DNA of 64,000 nt from Myxococcota bacterium (GCA_963169045.1 CAUJDF010000003.1:124001-188000); one strand, 5' to 3'; shown: positions 8,584 to 17,677, counted from the first letter of the stretch. Translations and numbers: made by a program. The notes: generated from the sequence alone by a model not told the origin.

Positions 8584-9849
8584 TCAAGGCAGCTGGCCGC
8601 TGAAGATCTCGACGGTGGCGCTGCCGCTGCAGTCGTCGGCGGCGGCGCCGATCTCGTGGCGGACGAAGACGGAGAGGGCGGCCGACTCGCCGGCGGTGAC
8701 GGCGACGAGTCGCTCCGCGGTCCAGGGGATCTGGTGGTGGAGCGCCGTCGTCGCGGGGATGCGCATCACGCCCCAGCCGGAGACGCCCTGCGGATCGAAG
8801 GCCTCGACGTCGTTCGCGCCGATGGCGACGCCGACGCCGTTCTCGCTCTGGGCCTGACCCATCACGTTGCAGAATCCGCGGGCGCGCACGAGCGCCCAGC
8901 CGTTGGCCGGCGGCGTGAAAGTGAGCGTGGCCGCCGCGCGGGGCTGCTGACCGGCCGCCGGCACGTCCACGAACCGGAAGGCGGCCCACTGGAAGAGCGT
9001 CGGCCCGGGCGGTCCCTGCAGGCCCATCGGGCCGACGTCGCCCCGGGGGCCGGGCGGGCCCACCTCACCCTGCGGGCCCACGTCGCCGCGGGGGCCCTGG
9101 GCGCCGGCTTCGCCGCGGGGGCCCTGGGCGCCGGCTTCGCCGCGGGGGCCTTGGGCGCCGGCTTCCCCGCGGGGGCCCTGGGCGCCGGCTTCGCCGCGAG
9201 GGCCCTGGGCGCCGGCTTCCCCGCGGGGGCCCTGGGCGCCGGGCTCGCCGCGGGGGCCCTGGGCGCCGGGCTCGCCGCGGGGGCCCTGGGCGCCGGGCTC
9301 CCCGCGGGGGCCCTGGGCGCCGGGCTCGCCGCGGGGGCCCTGGGCGCCGGGCTCGCCGCGGGGGCCCTGGGCGCCGGGCTCGCCTCGCAGGCCGGTGACG
9401 TCGCCGACCCAGCGGCCGTCGCCGTCGATGACGAGCGCCCCGCCGATGCTGATCGAGGCGGCGTGCACGTCGCCCACCACGTCTTCGCAGACCAGCGCGT
9501 AGGGCACGCTGCCGACGGCGAGGCGCGGCGACATCTCCTCGTCGTCGCCCACGCGGATGCCGAGGTACCTCGCGCCGCCGGCGAGCGCCTCCCGCAGCGG
9601 CGCCTCCTCGCCGAGCGCGACCGCGAAGTAGCCGTCGTCGAAGGCGACGCCCTCGTGGCGCTCGGACCAGACGGCGCGGCCCCCGTCGGCGTCGTCGTAG
9701 AGCGTGAACTCGAGGTCGAGCGGCACGTTCACGGGCGCTCCCGCGGCGTCGTACAGGCGGCCCTCGTGGATCAGCGCCGAAGGGACCTCGGCCGCGGCGG
9801 GCGCGGCGGCGAGCGCGGCCAGCGCCGCGAGCGAAAGGAACGGCTTCAT
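8584..9849 (-). CDS. Secreted collagen-like protein
   Basis: 421 residues. A signal peptide (1-20, [20 protein letters not shown]) is followed by an N-terminal beta domain (about 21-150: [33 protein letters not shown]) of the kind seen in many exported myxobacterial proteins. Residues 154-285 are a Gly-X-Y collagen-like stalk with eleven near-identical nine-residue units (GEPGAQGPR six times, GEAGAQGPR five times) and then GPPGP-type triplets. A C-terminal globular domain of about 135 residues ([14 protein letters not shown] to EIFSGQLP) may be a jelly-roll, trimerising like C1q/TNF heads; that is inference. The ATG overlaps the TGA of the upstream lipoprotein gene (ATGA), so they form an operon. 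Probably a trimeric surface fibre. Confidence 0.85.
   Translation of the reverse strand: MKPFLSLAALAALAAAPAAAEVPSALIHEGRLYDAAGAPVNVPLDLEFTLYDDADGGRAVWSERHEGVAFDDGYFAVALGEEAPLREALAGGARYLGIRVGDDEEMSPRLAVGSVPYALVCEDVVGDVHAASISIGGALVIDGDGRWVGDVTGLRGEPGAQGPRGEPGAQGPRGEPGAQGPRGEPGAQGPRGEPGAQGPRGEPGAQGPRGEAGAQGPRGEAGAQGPRGEAGAQGPRGEAGAQGPRGEAGAQGPRGDVGPQGEVGPPGPRGDVGPMGLQGPPGPTLFQWAAFRFVDVPAAGQQPRAAATLTFTPPANGWALVRARGFCNVMGQAQSENGVGVAIGANDVEAFDPQGVSGWGVMRIPATTALHHQIPWTAERLVAVTAGESAALSVFVRHEIGAAADDCSGSATVEIFSGQLP
9088..9384 (-). repeat. Eleven 27-bp tandem repeats (collagen stalk)
   Basis: Eleven contiguous 27-base units encode GE(P/A)GAQGPR inside the collagen-like gene. The units are nearly identical at the DNA level: the first six in coding order carry the Pro codon, the last five the Ala codon, with a few silent changes. 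Such identity suggests recent unit duplication and likely length variation between strains. Confidence 0.95.
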
Positions 9850-10277
9850 CGCGAGCCTCCGGCCGCGCCGACGGGCCCGTCCTGCAGGCGGAAGCGCGGT
9901 GATGTGGCGGTGGAGCGCCCGGCCGCCGGGCGGCCGAGCGACGAGACCATGCGGTAGCGGTCGCTGCGGGTGACGCCGGCGGCGGCCGCGGGGCCCGTCG
10001 CGCTGCGCGGCGCCGCGGGCGAAGAACTGTCGGGGGCCGGCGTGTCGGCGTCGGTCGTCGAGGCGTCGATCGCCGGCGCGGCGTCGGGGGCCGAGGCATC
10101 GACGGCGGCGTCGGGGGCCGAGGCATCGACGGCCGCGTCGTCCGACGGTTCGTCGGGCCGGGCAGCGTCGACGTCGGTCGCTCCGCCGGCGGAACCCGCG
10201 TCACCGCCGCCGCACCCCGCGAGCAGCGCCGTCAGCAGCGTGACGGCCGCTCGCGGCCCCCATCGGAAAGTCCCCAC
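9846..10277 (-). CDS. Small Asp/Ala-rich lipoprotein
   Basis: 143 residues. The type II signal peptide has lipobox LAGC (Cys22). A disordered linker of repeated DAS/APDAA units (about 35-100) follows, then a short C-terminal segment [13 protein letters not shown] and [10 protein letters not shown] that resembles motifs preceding exported repeats in other myxobacterial proteins. The GTG start at 10277 is supported by GGGAGGGAGGGG just upstream. The stop overlaps the ATG of the collagen-like gene by ATGA, so the lipoprotein may anchor or accompany that fibre at the outer membrane (inference). Confidence 0.72.
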   Translation of the reverse strand: MGTFRWGPRAAVTLLTALLAGCGGGDAGSAGGATDVDAARPDEPSDDAAVDASAPDAAVDASAPDAAPAIDASTTDADTPAPDSSSPAAPRSATGPAAAAGVTRSDRYRMVSSLGRPAAGRSTATSPRFRLQDGPVGAAGGSR

Positions 10278-10340
10278 GCCCCTCCCTCCCCGGTGGCCTG
10301 TGTGCTCCCGAGGACGGCGGCGCCGCCGGATGCCCTGAGG

Positions 10341-10364
10341 GGGTGGGTCTGAGAGGGTCGGCGG
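10341..10364 (+). repeat. Dispersed intergenic repeat, copy A
   Basis: GGGTGGGTCTGAGAGGGTCG, continuing GCGG, lies directly beyond the stop of the next gene. It matches positions 55275-55297 except for one indel and one mismatch, and its core CAGAGGGTCGGC-like part recurs in reverse at 18051-18066. A perfect GC palindrome CGGCGGCGCCGCCG sits nearby at 10315-10328. Confidence 0.5.
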
Positions 10365-11246
10365 TCAGCGACAGTCGTCGGGACAGTTGCAGACGTTCTC
10401 GCCGGCGCCGCACGCGCCGTCGCCGCACTGGGCACAGATGCTCGCGCCGACACAGCCGCCCTGGCACCGGCCATCGGCGCCGGGGCGATCGCAGGAGATC
10501 GACGACAGGCCGGGGCAGCAGGACGGTGCGTTGGGCACGACGGGGATGGAGCCGCCGGCGCCGACACAGTCCGCCGCGGGCAGGCAACACATGCCGCTGC
10601 GCCCGAGCGGGCAGTCCATGGGGCCGCCGCCCTCGAACCCGGCGCGGCACACGTCCTGGAAGTGCGCGCAGTAGCCGCCCGCGGCCTCGCACGCGTTGGC
10701 CGGCGGGGGCTGGCAGGTGTCGCGCCGCACGCAGAGCCAGCACCCGTCCCGCACGACGGAGACCTGGTCCTCGGGGCAGTCCGGACGGGCCGCGTCGCAG
10801 GCGGGCTGCGGCTCGGTGGCGCAGCCGTGCGGGACACACGCGGCGATGCAGTCGTCACACTCCGGGCACGACGAGCGCGCGCACTCGTCGCACCACTCGC
10901 CCGGCCCGCACTCGGCGTCGCCGGCGCAGCGCGGCGGCGGCGGCAGGGCATCGGGCGGCGCCGCGTCCGGCGGCGTCGCGTCCGGGACGCGCGCGTCGGG
11001 CGGCGCGGCGTCGGGCGCGGCCGCGTCGGGCGCCGCAGCGTCGGGCGCGGCCGCGTCGGGCACCCGCGCGTCGGGCGTGGCCGCGTCTGCCACCCGGGCG
11101 TCGGACGGCGACGCGTCCGGCACCCGCGCGTCGGCGACCGCGCCGTCCGGGCGCGCGGCGTCCACCGTCTGCCCGTTCCCTCCGCCGTCGTCGTCACACG
11201 CGGCGATCCCCAGCACCAACACCCACGCCAACCTGCGTCCGCTCAC
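10365..11246 (-). CDS. Cys-rich lipoprotein with PDA repeat linker
   Basis: 293 residues. Lipobox GIAAC makes Cys17 the probable lipidated residue. A linker of PDA(A/R) repeats (about 30-110) separates it from a Cys-rich domain with many regularly spaced cysteines: CAGDAECGPGEWCDEC, CPECDDCIAAC, CSCC-type clusters, CQGGC and a C-terminal CGDGACGAGENVCNCPDDC. The last motif matches the C-G-D/N-G-x-C-x-x-x-E-x-C repeats common in exported myxobacterial proteins. Such proteins need oxidative folding in the periplasm, which is notable given the VKOR/thioredoxin operon downstream. GTG 11246 is chosen because GGGGAGG precedes it by five bases. Function unknown; surface exposure is likely. Confidence 0.78.
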   Translation of the reverse strand: MSGRRLAWVLVLGIAACDDDGGGNGQTVDAARPDGAVADARVPDASPSDARVADAATPDARVPDAAAPDAAAPDAAAPDAAPPDARVPDATPPDAAPPDALPPPPRCAGDAECGPGEWCDECARSSCPECDDCIAACVPHGCATEPQPACDAARPDCPEDQVSVVRDGCWLCVRRDTCQPPPANACEAAGGYCAHFQDVCRAGFEGGGPMDCPLGRSGMCCLPAADCVGAGGSIPVVPNAPSCCPGLSSISCDRPGADGRCQGGCVGASICAQCGDGACGAGENVCNCPDDCR

Positions 11247-11266
11247 GCGCACCTCCCCGGAAATCC

Positions 11267-12103
11267 TCACGAATCTGCACTGTTCTCGCTCGTCTCGATC
11301 TGTCCGCCCCGCTGCAGCCGCAGCGCCAGCGTCCAACACAAGAGCGCCCACGTCGCGCCCGCGCTCCAGCCGGCCAGCACGTCGGTGGGCCAGTGCACCC
11401 CCAGGTACACCCGGCTCAGCCCCACGAGCAGCGTCAGCAACAGCGCGATCAGCAGCACGTAGGCGCGCGTGATCCACCGCGGGCTCAGCCGGGTCAGCAG
11501 GGCGCCGAGCGTCAGGTACACCACCGCCGATCCCATGGCGTGGCCGCTCGGGAAGCTCTTGCTCAACACATGACTGCCGTGCGCCACCAGATCCGGGCGC
11601 GGCCGCCCGAAGCCGACCTTCAGCATCGAGCTCAGCGCCAGGCCGGTCAGCACCGAGACGAGGACGAACAGCGCCGCGCGCCGCCGGCCGTCGAGCGCGA
11701 GATAGCCCGTCACCGCCACCGTCAGGAAGGCGAGCCAGAACGTCCCGCCGAGGGCGGTGACATCGCGCACGACCTCCTCGAAGGCGGGCGGACCGAGCGG
11801 ATCGTTCGGGTCGCCGGGCGTGCGCAGCGCGAGCAGCACGCGCGTGTCGAACGCGTGCGTGTCGCCCTCGCCCATGTCGTCGGCGATCTCGATGAACGTC
11901 CACAGGCCGAGCGCGACGAGGGCGAGCGAGACGAGCACGCCGCGCTCGTGCCGCCCGAGCCAGACCGCCGCCCGGAGGATGCGCACCCACCAGGGGCCCG
12001 GCGCGCTCACGGCAGGCCCCGAGGCAGGCCCCGAGGCAGGTCCGACGCCCGGCGCCCGCGTCGTCGCGACGTGCCGATCGCCCGGTCCGCGTCGATGAGC
12101 CAC
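11267..12103 (-). CDS. PAP2-family membrane phosphatase
   Basis: Phosphatidic-acid phosphatase type 2 protein, up to 278 residues. The three catalytic motifs are visible: KVGFGRPRP (motif 1), SFPSGHAMGS (motif 2) and SRVYLGVHWPTD (motif 3). Around them are about six membrane helices, as in PgpB/BacA-like enzymes that dephosphorylate lipid phosphates such as undecaprenyl pyrophosphate or phosphatidic acid. The first 31 residues (Gly/Pro/Ala-rich, no hydrophobicity) look unlike the family; a GTG at 12010 would remove them and overlaps the stop of a short leader frame, so the protein may really be 247 residues. Confidence 0.88.
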   Translation of the reverse strand: MAHRRGPGDRHVATTRAPGVGPASGPASGPAVSAPGPWWVRILRAAVWLGRHERGVLVSLALVALGLWTFIEIADDMGEGDTHAFDTRVLLALRTPGDPNDPLGPPAFEEVVRDVTALGGTFWLAFLTVAVTGYLALDGRRRAALFVLVSVLTGLALSSMLKVGFGRPRPDLVAHGSHVLSKSFPSGHAMGSAVVYLTLGALLTRLSPRWITRAYVLLIALLLTLLVGLSRVYLGVHWPTDVLAGWSAGATWALLCWTLALRLQRGGQIETSENSADS

Positions 12104-12111
12104 GTCCCCAT
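12007..12111 (-). other. 34-codon leader frame before the PAP2 gene
   Basis: ATG 12111 has a good Shine-Dalgarno (GGAGG within 7 bases) and opens 34 codons whose TGA (12009-12007) overlaps an in-frame GTG (12010) of the PAP2 gene as GTGA. The encoded peptide (MGTWLIDADRAIG...) has no recognised feature. It may be a coupling leader, or the true start of PAP2 may be misplaced by a frameshift. Confidence 0.3.
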
Positions 12112-12192
12112 CAAGTTCCCTCCTCGCCGGCGCATGGTACTGGACCGAGCCATCGCGAGCGCACAGGATGGCCGCTCCTATCGGAGGCGCCC

Positions 12193-15186
12193 ATGAAACT
12201 GTCGCGCGGACCGGTGCTCCTCGCCGCCCTGCTCCTGGCCTGTCACGAAGACCCGCAACCCACGCCGCCGCCTGGGGCGGGCGCGTCCGCCGCGCAGGCG
12301 GCGCCGGCGTCGGAGGCCGCGAAGCGGGCGCCGGATCCCGGCCCGACGCTGAAGCGCACGACCGGCCCCATCGCCGCCGAGTCGCTGCCCGACGCGGCGG
12401 TCGACGCCAGCGCGAAGCAGGTATCGGCGGGCCACTTTCTCTTCGCGGCGCCGCTGCCCGCCGACATCGCCGCCGACGCGCCGCTCGACGTCACGCTCGA
12501 GGTGCAGGGCGACCGGCACGGCGTGGCGGTCGTCGAGGCGGCGCCGGGCCAGGACCCGCGGCTGCTCGTGCGCCTCACCGGCGACGCCGCGCCCGCCGAC
12601 GGCCTGACGTTGCAGGCGACGCGCGCCGCGCACCTGCCGACGAAGTGGTCGAAGGCGACGCCGGGGCGCCGCCAGAAGATCGCCGTGAAGGGCGCGGCCG
12701 GCGCGAAGGCCGAGCCGGCGCTCGCGCAGGCCTTCTTCACCGCGGCGGCGGCGCGCTTCGACCGGCTCGGGCGCGTCGACTGGCGCACCACGGTGCCGTT
12801 CTACCAGTTCGCCTCGGGGCGCCTCGCGCTGATGGCCGGCCAGGCCGGCGGACCCCGCGCGGTCGCCGTGACGCCGCCGTCGCGCACCGAGATCGCCGAG
12901 CTGATGTCGCTGTACTCGGGCATGCAGTCGGTCAACGAGGCCCTGCAGCACGACCGCGGCCTGCGCCTCGGCGCCGATACGGCGAAGGCGACCGTCCCGG
13001 TGGCCTCCATCGCCGGCGTGCCGCTGCCCGCGCACCCGTGGGACACCATGATCGCGGAGCTGAAGAAGGCGCCGGTCGTCGAGCCGCTGGCGTCCTTCGT
13101 CCCGCACGACGCGCTCTACGTGCACTTCCACGACCTGCGCTCGCTCGTGGCGTTCGCGCGCGAGATGGACGAGTGGATCACGCCGCTCGGCCGCGTCATC
13201 GAGGCCAGCGCGGGCGAGCGCCACTTCACGCAGGCCTACGAGCGGCAGATCATCATCGAGCGCACGATCCTGTCGGAGAAGCTCGGCCACCTCGCGGCGA
13301 AGGGGGTCGCGCTCGTCGCCGCCGACCCCTTCCTGCGCGAGGGCACCGGCCTGGCGCTGATGTTCCACGTGCGCGACCGCACGCTGCTCGAGACGACGCT
13401 CGGCGCGTTCGAGGCCAAGGCCCGCGCCGCCCACGCCGACCTGAAGGAGGAGACCTGGCGCGCCGGCGAGCGCGACGTGCGCCTGCTCGCCACGCCGGAC
13501 CGCGTCGTCCACCAGCACAAGGTCTGGCTGGCCGACGACGTGCTCGTCCTCGCCAACAGCAGGGCGCTCGTGGAGCAGCTCGCCGCCGTGAAGGACGGCA
13601 AGGCGACGCCGCTCGCGAACGCCGGTGATTTCAAGTACATGCGCGCCGTCTACCCCTTCGACGAGAAGGCCGAGGACGGTTTCGTCTTCGTCAGCGACGC
13701 GTTCGTGCAGAAGGTCACCGGGCCGCGCGCCAAGATCCTGGCCGCCCGTCGCATGGCCGCCGCCGCCGACCTCGCCGCCGTCGCCCACGCCGCGCTGCTG
13801 CACGGCTGGTTCGAGGGCCAGCGGCCGGCCGACGTCGCGGCGCTCGTGAAGAGCGGCTTCCTCGACGCCGCCGAGACGAAGCACGCCGACGGCGCGCCGA
13901 TCGCGCTGCACCCGGAGCGCGGGCCGTCCTCGGCCTGGGGCCGACCGGCGATGCTCGTGCCCATCGACGAGCACCCGCTCGACCGGGTCACCGAGGCCGA
14001 GAAGCTGGCCTACGAGCAGTTCCGCGAGAGCTACCAGCGCTACTGGCGGCAGTTCGTCGATCCCATCGGCGTGCGCGTGCGCCGCGTCGACGGCGGCCGC
14101 GCCCTCGCGCTCGACGCCCGCATACTCCCCATCATCGAGGGCACCGACTACGACGACGTCATCGGCCTCGTCGGCGACACGACCGTGGCGATGGCCTCCC
14201 CCGGCGACGGCCTGCGCTTCACCTTCGCCGTCGGCAAGGAGGCGAAGCTGCGCCGGGAGCTCGACCAGATGGGCCGCATGATGACCGGCCAGGACAAGGT
14301 CGGCCTCGGGTGGCTCGGCGACTGGGTGATGGTCGGCGTCGGCGACCACAGCGCGCTGTGGGACCTCGCGATCCTCGACGGCGACCTCCCCGGCGCCGCG
14401 CGGCCCGAGGACATGGACTCGCGGGGCGAGATGGCCGCGCTCGCGCGGTCGCCGTTCTACGCGGGCGTGCACGTGAAGGACAAGCTGTCGCTCGGCGCCG
14501 CGCTGACGGCGCTGCGCGCGTTCCAGCAGCAGGCGGCCCGCGACTTCATCGAGTGGACGGAGGACGCCGTCTACCGCGACGTCGGCGTCAGCGTCCTGCG
14601 CGAGAAGTCGGACGGGACGCGCCCCGCGAACCCGCTGGCGCTCTACTACGCGATGCCGAAGGACGCGCTCGTCCTCGCCATCAACCGGCCCACGATCGAG
14701 GCGATGATCGACGACGTGCTCGCCGGCCGCGTGCCGGGTGCCGCCGGCGGCGAGCCCGCGCAGGCGGCGTTCGAGGTCCGCCCGCTCGCCGGCGACGGCT
14801 GGCTCGTCAAGACGCTGCTCGGCCTGATCGAGAAGGGGGTCGCCGACGGCCACGCCGCCGCGGCGGACGCGGAGACGGCGCTGCGGCGCGGCCTCCCCGG
14901 CGCGAATCTCGACGGCGAGGCCCATCGCGACGCCGCCCTCGCCTGGCTCGGCGCCGAGCCGCGATCGCCCCACGGCGGCGCCTTCTCGACGAGCGACGAC
15001 GGCCTGACCCACTCGATCTACGGCAGCGAGCTTGCCCCGATCCTCCCGGAGATCCCGGTGCCGGGCGCCCCCATCGGCGAGATCGCCGCGAAGCTCGCCT
15101 CGCTGCGGATGGCCCTCGCCTTCGAGGGCGAGAAGAACCACCGCGCGCTCCATGCCACCGTCGCGTGGGAGAACCGCGCGAAGTAG
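12193..15186 (+). CDS. Very large lipoprotein of unknown function
   Basis: 997 residues. Lipobox LLLAC (Cys16) precedes a short Pro/Ala linker. The body is globular and charged, without evident repeats or membrane segments. It contains alternating alpha/beta stretches such as ALYVHFHDLRSLVAFAREMDEW, GVALVAADPFLREGTG, DVLVLANSRALVEQLA and LALYYAMPKDALVLAINRP. Phrases like SFVPHDALYVHF and MPKDALVLAIN recall DUF3352-like exported proteins and the secreted protein at 58573-59631 (MPEDTAIVVGVNFDRF); distant relationship is possible but unproved. Ends two bases from the convergent AmrS gene. No catalytic motif recognised. Confidence 0.75.
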   Translation: MKLSRGPVLLAALLLACHEDPQPTPPPGAGASAAQAAPASEAAKRAPDPGPTLKRTTGPIAAESLPDAAVDASAKQVSAGHFLFAAPLPADIAADAPLDVTLEVQGDRHGVAVVEAAPGQDPRLLVRLTGDAAPADGLTLQATRAAHLPTKWSKATPGRRQKIAVKGAAGAKAEPALAQAFFTAAAARFDRLGRVDWRTTVPFYQFASGRLALMAGQAGGPRAVAVTPPSRTEIAELMSLYSGMQSVNEALQHDRGLRLGADTAKATVPVASIAGVPLPAHPWDTMIAELKKAPVVEPLASFVPHDALYVHFHDLRSLVAFAREMDEWITPLGRVIEASAGERHFTQAYERQIIIERTILSEKLGHLAAKGVALVAADPFLREGTGLALMFHVRDRTLLETTLGAFEAKARAAHADLKEETWRAGERDVRLLATPDRVVHQHKVWLADDVLVLANSRALVEQLAAVKDGKATPLANAGDFKYMRAVYPFDEKAEDGFVFVSDAFVQKVTGPRAKILAARRMAAAADLAAVAHAALLHGWFEGQRPADVAALVKSGFLDAAETKHADGAPIALHPERGPSSAWGRPAMLVPIDEHPLDRVTEAEKLAYEQFRESYQRYWRQFVDPIGVRVRRVDGGRALALDARILPIIEGTDYDDVIGLVGDTTVAMASPGDGLRFTFAVGKEAKLRRELDQMGRMMTGQDKVGLGWLGDWVMVGVGDHSALWDLAILDGDLPGAARPEDMDSRGEMAALARSPFYAGVHVKDKLSLGAALTALRAFQQQAARDFIEWTEDAVYRDVGVSVLREKSDGTRPANPLALYYAMPKDALVLAINRPTIEAMIDDVLAGRVPGAAGGEPAQAAFEVRPLAGDGWLVKTLLGLIEKGVADGHAAAADAETALRRGLPGANLDGEAHRDAALAWLGAEPRSPHGGAFSTSDDGLTHSIYGSELAPILPEIPVPGAPIGEIAAKLASLRMALAFEGEKNHRALHATVAWENRAK

Positions 15187-15187
15187 C

Positions 15188-16237
15188 TCACCACAGGCCG
15201 GCGACGAGCGTCCCGCAGTCGGGGCAGGCGCCGTCGCGCACGTCGCATCGCAGCGTCTCGTAGTTCGCGCGCTTCACGAGCACGCGGCGGCACGCCGGAC
15301 AGCGCGTGTGCGACAGCTGCCGCACCTCGTCGGCCAGGTTGCCCACGTATACGTGCCGCAGGCCGAGCGCGTAGGCCGCGCCCGCCGCCGACACGAGGGT
15401 CATCGCGTCGGTGCGCGGGCGGTCGCTCATCTTGAAGCGCGGCTGGAACCCGTTGAGGTGCCAGGGCAGGTCCGGGTCGATCGCGGCCAGCTCGCCGGCG
15501 AGCTGCCGCAGGCCGTCGGCCTCGTCGTTGAAGCCGGGGACGACCAGCGTGACCGCCTCGACCCAGTAGCCGAGCCGCCGCGCCTCGCGGAGGCACGCGA
15601 GCGGCGTCTCCGCCCGTCCGCCGAGGACGCGGTACTGCGCCGCCGACCACCCCTTCAGGTCGACGCGGAAGACGTCGGTCACCGGCCGCATGTAGGCGAG
15701 CGCCTCGGGCGTGCTGTTGCCGTCGGAGACGAGCGCGGTCACGAGGTCGTGCCGGCGCGCCTCGGTGAAGATCGCGCGCGCCCACTCGGCGGTGATCATC
15801 GGCTCGTTGTAGGCCCCGACGACGGCCGCGCACCCGGCGGCGAGCGCCTCGGCGACGAGCGCCTCGGGCGTGATGTCGGTGGGCGACTCGCCGGCGGTGC
15901 CTTCGCGCAGCGCCTGCGAGATGCGCCAGTTGTGGCAGTACGGGCAGCGCAGATCGCAGCCGTACATGCCGAAGGTGAGCGCCGGCGCGCCGGGGCGCAC
16001 GTGGTAGATCGTGTTCGTCTCGATGGGGCGGACGTAGCGGCGCGCCACGTAGCCGAAGGGCACGCGCAGCGCGTCGCCGCGTCGGAAGCGCACGCCGCAC
16101 GCGCCGGCGCGGCCCTCGGTGAGCACGCAGCGGTGCGCGCAGGCCGTGCAGCGCATCCCGCCGTCGGCGTCGCGCTGCAGCAGATCGCCCGCCGCCGTCC
16201 GCGCCTCGAGCGCCCGCACCAGTTCCGTCGTCTCCAC
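15188..16237 (-). CDS. amrS: AmmeMemoRadiSam-system radical SAM enzyme AmrS
   Basis: 349-residue radical SAM protein of the AmrS type. The [4Fe-4S] motif is C94-x3-C98-x2-C101 in GCDLRCPYCHNW. An N-terminal Cys cluster (C30, C33, C37, C47: CTACAHRC...GACG) matches PflA/AmrS-like activases. TALVSDGNSTPEAL, FRVDLKGWS and TLVVPGFND are typical of the family. The C-terminus ends in a zinc-ribbon-like pair (RCPACRR...GACPDCG). In other genomes AmrS stands with AMMECR1 and MEMO proteins in a three-part system that modifies an unknown target; neither partner is in this window. Start GTG 16237 with GGAG nine bases upstream. Confidence 0.88.
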   Translation of the reverse strand: METTELVRALEARTAAGDLLQRDADGGMRCTACAHRCVLTEGRAGACGVRFRRGDALRVPFGYVARRYVRPIETNTIYHVRPGAPALTFGMYGCDLRCPYCHNWRISQALREGTAGESPTDITPEALVAEALAAGCAAVVGAYNEPMITAEWARAIFTEARRHDLVTALVSDGNSTPEALAYMRPVTDVFRVDLKGWSAAQYRVLGGRAETPLACLREARRLGYWVEAVTLVVPGFNDEADGLRQLAGELAAIDPDLPWHLNGFQPRFKMSDRPRTDAMTLVSAAGAAYALGLRHVYVGNLADEVRQLSHTRCPACRRVLVKRANYETLRCDVRDGACPDCGTLVAGLW

Positions 16238-16310
16238 GCCGCGCGCTCCGGTGGACGGAAGTCGCGTAGAGATGCGCGAACGCAGCGTCCGGTGGCAAGC
16301 CCCGCGGGCG

Positions 16311-17279
16311 TCAGCCCCGGCGCGAGCGGGGGCGGCGCGCCGCCAGGAGCGCGAGCAGGGCGAAGGCGCCGGCGCCGGTCCCGCCCGCGGGGGCCGCCTG
16401 GCAGCCGCTCTCCTCGACCTGGTCGTCCGGCGCGTCGCCGCCCGCGGCGTCGTCGCCCGCCTCGGACGGCGCGGGCTCGGCGTCCTCCGGGACCGGGACG
16501 ATCGTCGTCACGTCGTCGCCCGGGAGGCACGCCGACGGACTGGCCGCGGCCCAGGTCGGCGCCGGCGGCGGCAGGAACTCGGGCTCCCAGGCGTCGGTGC
16601 GCGTGCGGCACGGGGTGCACGTCCGCGTCGCCGGCCCGCGGTCGCCGGCCGCGTTCTCGACGAACGCCTCGACGCAGACCTCGGACGGCGCGTCCTCGCT
16701 CTTGAAGGTGAAGGCGTCCTCCCAGAGGATCACGCGGCCGTCGCGGACGCGCTCGCCGTTCACCGTGATCACCATCCACTCGGAGGCGGCGAGCGACGGC
16801 TCGTCGGTGCGGATCCAGAGCGTCGCGCCGCCGCCGACCGCGCAGGCGAACTCGGGCACGAAGCCGTGGTCGTACAGGTCGAACGCCAGCGTCGGCGCCG
16901 CGGCCACCATGCCGCCCGTCTCGGGCGGGCCCGCCGTCCACGCGGCGTCGAACGGCACGCACTCGTCGGCGGGATTGCACGGCGTGCCGGCGATCCGCAC
17001 GGCGGCGCCCTCCGCCGGCGCCGGGTCGAGGCGGAACGTGCGTCCGGCGGCGATCGGCTCGCCCTCGACGAGGCGCGCCGGCGCGCCGTCCACGGTGGCC
17101 GTCAGGCGCGCGGCGTCGAACAGATCGCCCTCGAGCACGATGCGGCCGTCGGCGGGCCAGACGGTGTCGTCGGGCCCGGGCAGGCTCGACACGACGCTGA
17201 AGTCGGGCGGCGCGGCGGCGAAGGCCGGGCCGGCGGCGAGGACGGACAGACAGGCGGCGCGCAGCGTGAAACGGAACAT
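16311..17279 (-). CDS. Secreted protein with MYXO-CTERM sorting tail
   Basis: 322 residues. A signal peptide (1-22, ending AGPAFA) is followed by two or more beta-rich domains of Ig/CNA-B-like character (VVSSLPGPDDTVWPADG, RIVLEGDLFDAARLTATVDG) and an Asp/Glu/Pro-rich linker. The C-terminus matches the MYXO-CTERM pattern: Gly-Cys at 292-293, a short hydrophobic helix (AGAFALLALLAA), then a basic cluster (RRPRSRRG). In Myxococcota this tail is processed to tether proteins to the cell surface through the Cys. Paired Cys motifs (CTPC, CNPADEC) suggest disulfides. This gene is good evidence for the phylum. Confidence 0.85.
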   Translation of the reverse strand: MFRFTLRAACLSVLAAGPAFAAAPPDFSVVSSLPGPDDTVWPADGRIVLEGDLFDAARLTATVDGAPARLVEGEPIAAGRTFRLDPAPAEGAAVRIAGTPCNPADECVPFDAAWTAGPPETGGMVAAAPTLAFDLYDHGFVPEFACAVGGGATLWIRTDEPSLAASEWMVITVNGERVRDGRVILWEDAFTFKSEDAPSEVCVEAFVENAAGDRGPATRTCTPCRTRTDAWEPEFLPPPAPTWAAASPSACLPGDDVTTIVPVPEDAEPAPSEAGDDAAGGDAPDDQVEESGCQAAPAGGTGAGAFALLALLAARRPRSRRG

Positions 17280-17389
17280 CGTGAAACCCCCACGTGAAAT
17301 CTGCGCCACCCGACGCGGCCCCCTCGGGGACCTTTCGTGCGTCCGGCGCGCGACGTACGCTTTTCCTCCACGACGCGGGGAGGGGAGCG

Positions 17390-17677
17390 GTGAGCGAGGC
17401 CGACGACGGCGCGATGGAGCGCGCGGCGCGCAAGGTGGGTCTGGAGTTCGTCCGTTTCGTCGGGCAGGCGTTCGACGACGCCTTCCGGCAGGCGCTGGTC
17501 TGGCCCGACGACACCGAGGTCTGGGTCGCCCGCAGCGACGGCCCGCTGCACGAGGAGGCGCAAATCGTCGGCCCGCTGCGCAGCCGCGCCGAGCTCGACG
17601 CCGCCACCGGCGACGGTCGCTGGTTCGTGATCGGGCCGGTGACGGTGGGTGAGATCCGCGCGCTGCTCGCCGAGTAG
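17390..17677 (+). CDS. Small hypothetical protein
   Basis: 95 residues, hydrophilic, no signal peptide. It has an N-terminal amphipathic helix (ERAARKVGLEFVRFVGQAF) and a compact beta-rich half (DDTEVWVARSDG, WFVIGPVTVGEIRALL). No family recognised. The GTG start at 17390 is preferred to an upstream in-frame ATG (17294) because GGGGAGGGGAG stands immediately before it. The last base of its TAG stop is the first base of the inverted-repeat element that follows, so its 3' end may have been shaped by that insertion. Confidence 0.65.
   Translation: MSEADDGAMERAARKVGLEFVRFVGQAFDDAFRQALVWPDDTEVWVARSDGPLHEEAQIVGPLRSRAELDAATGDGRWFVIGPVTVGEIRALLAE

Noticed and set aside
9088-9384. Regular 27-bp repeats as a CRISPR array
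   Set aside because: Units are contiguous without spacers and encode a collagen-like Gly-X-Y stalk in frame.
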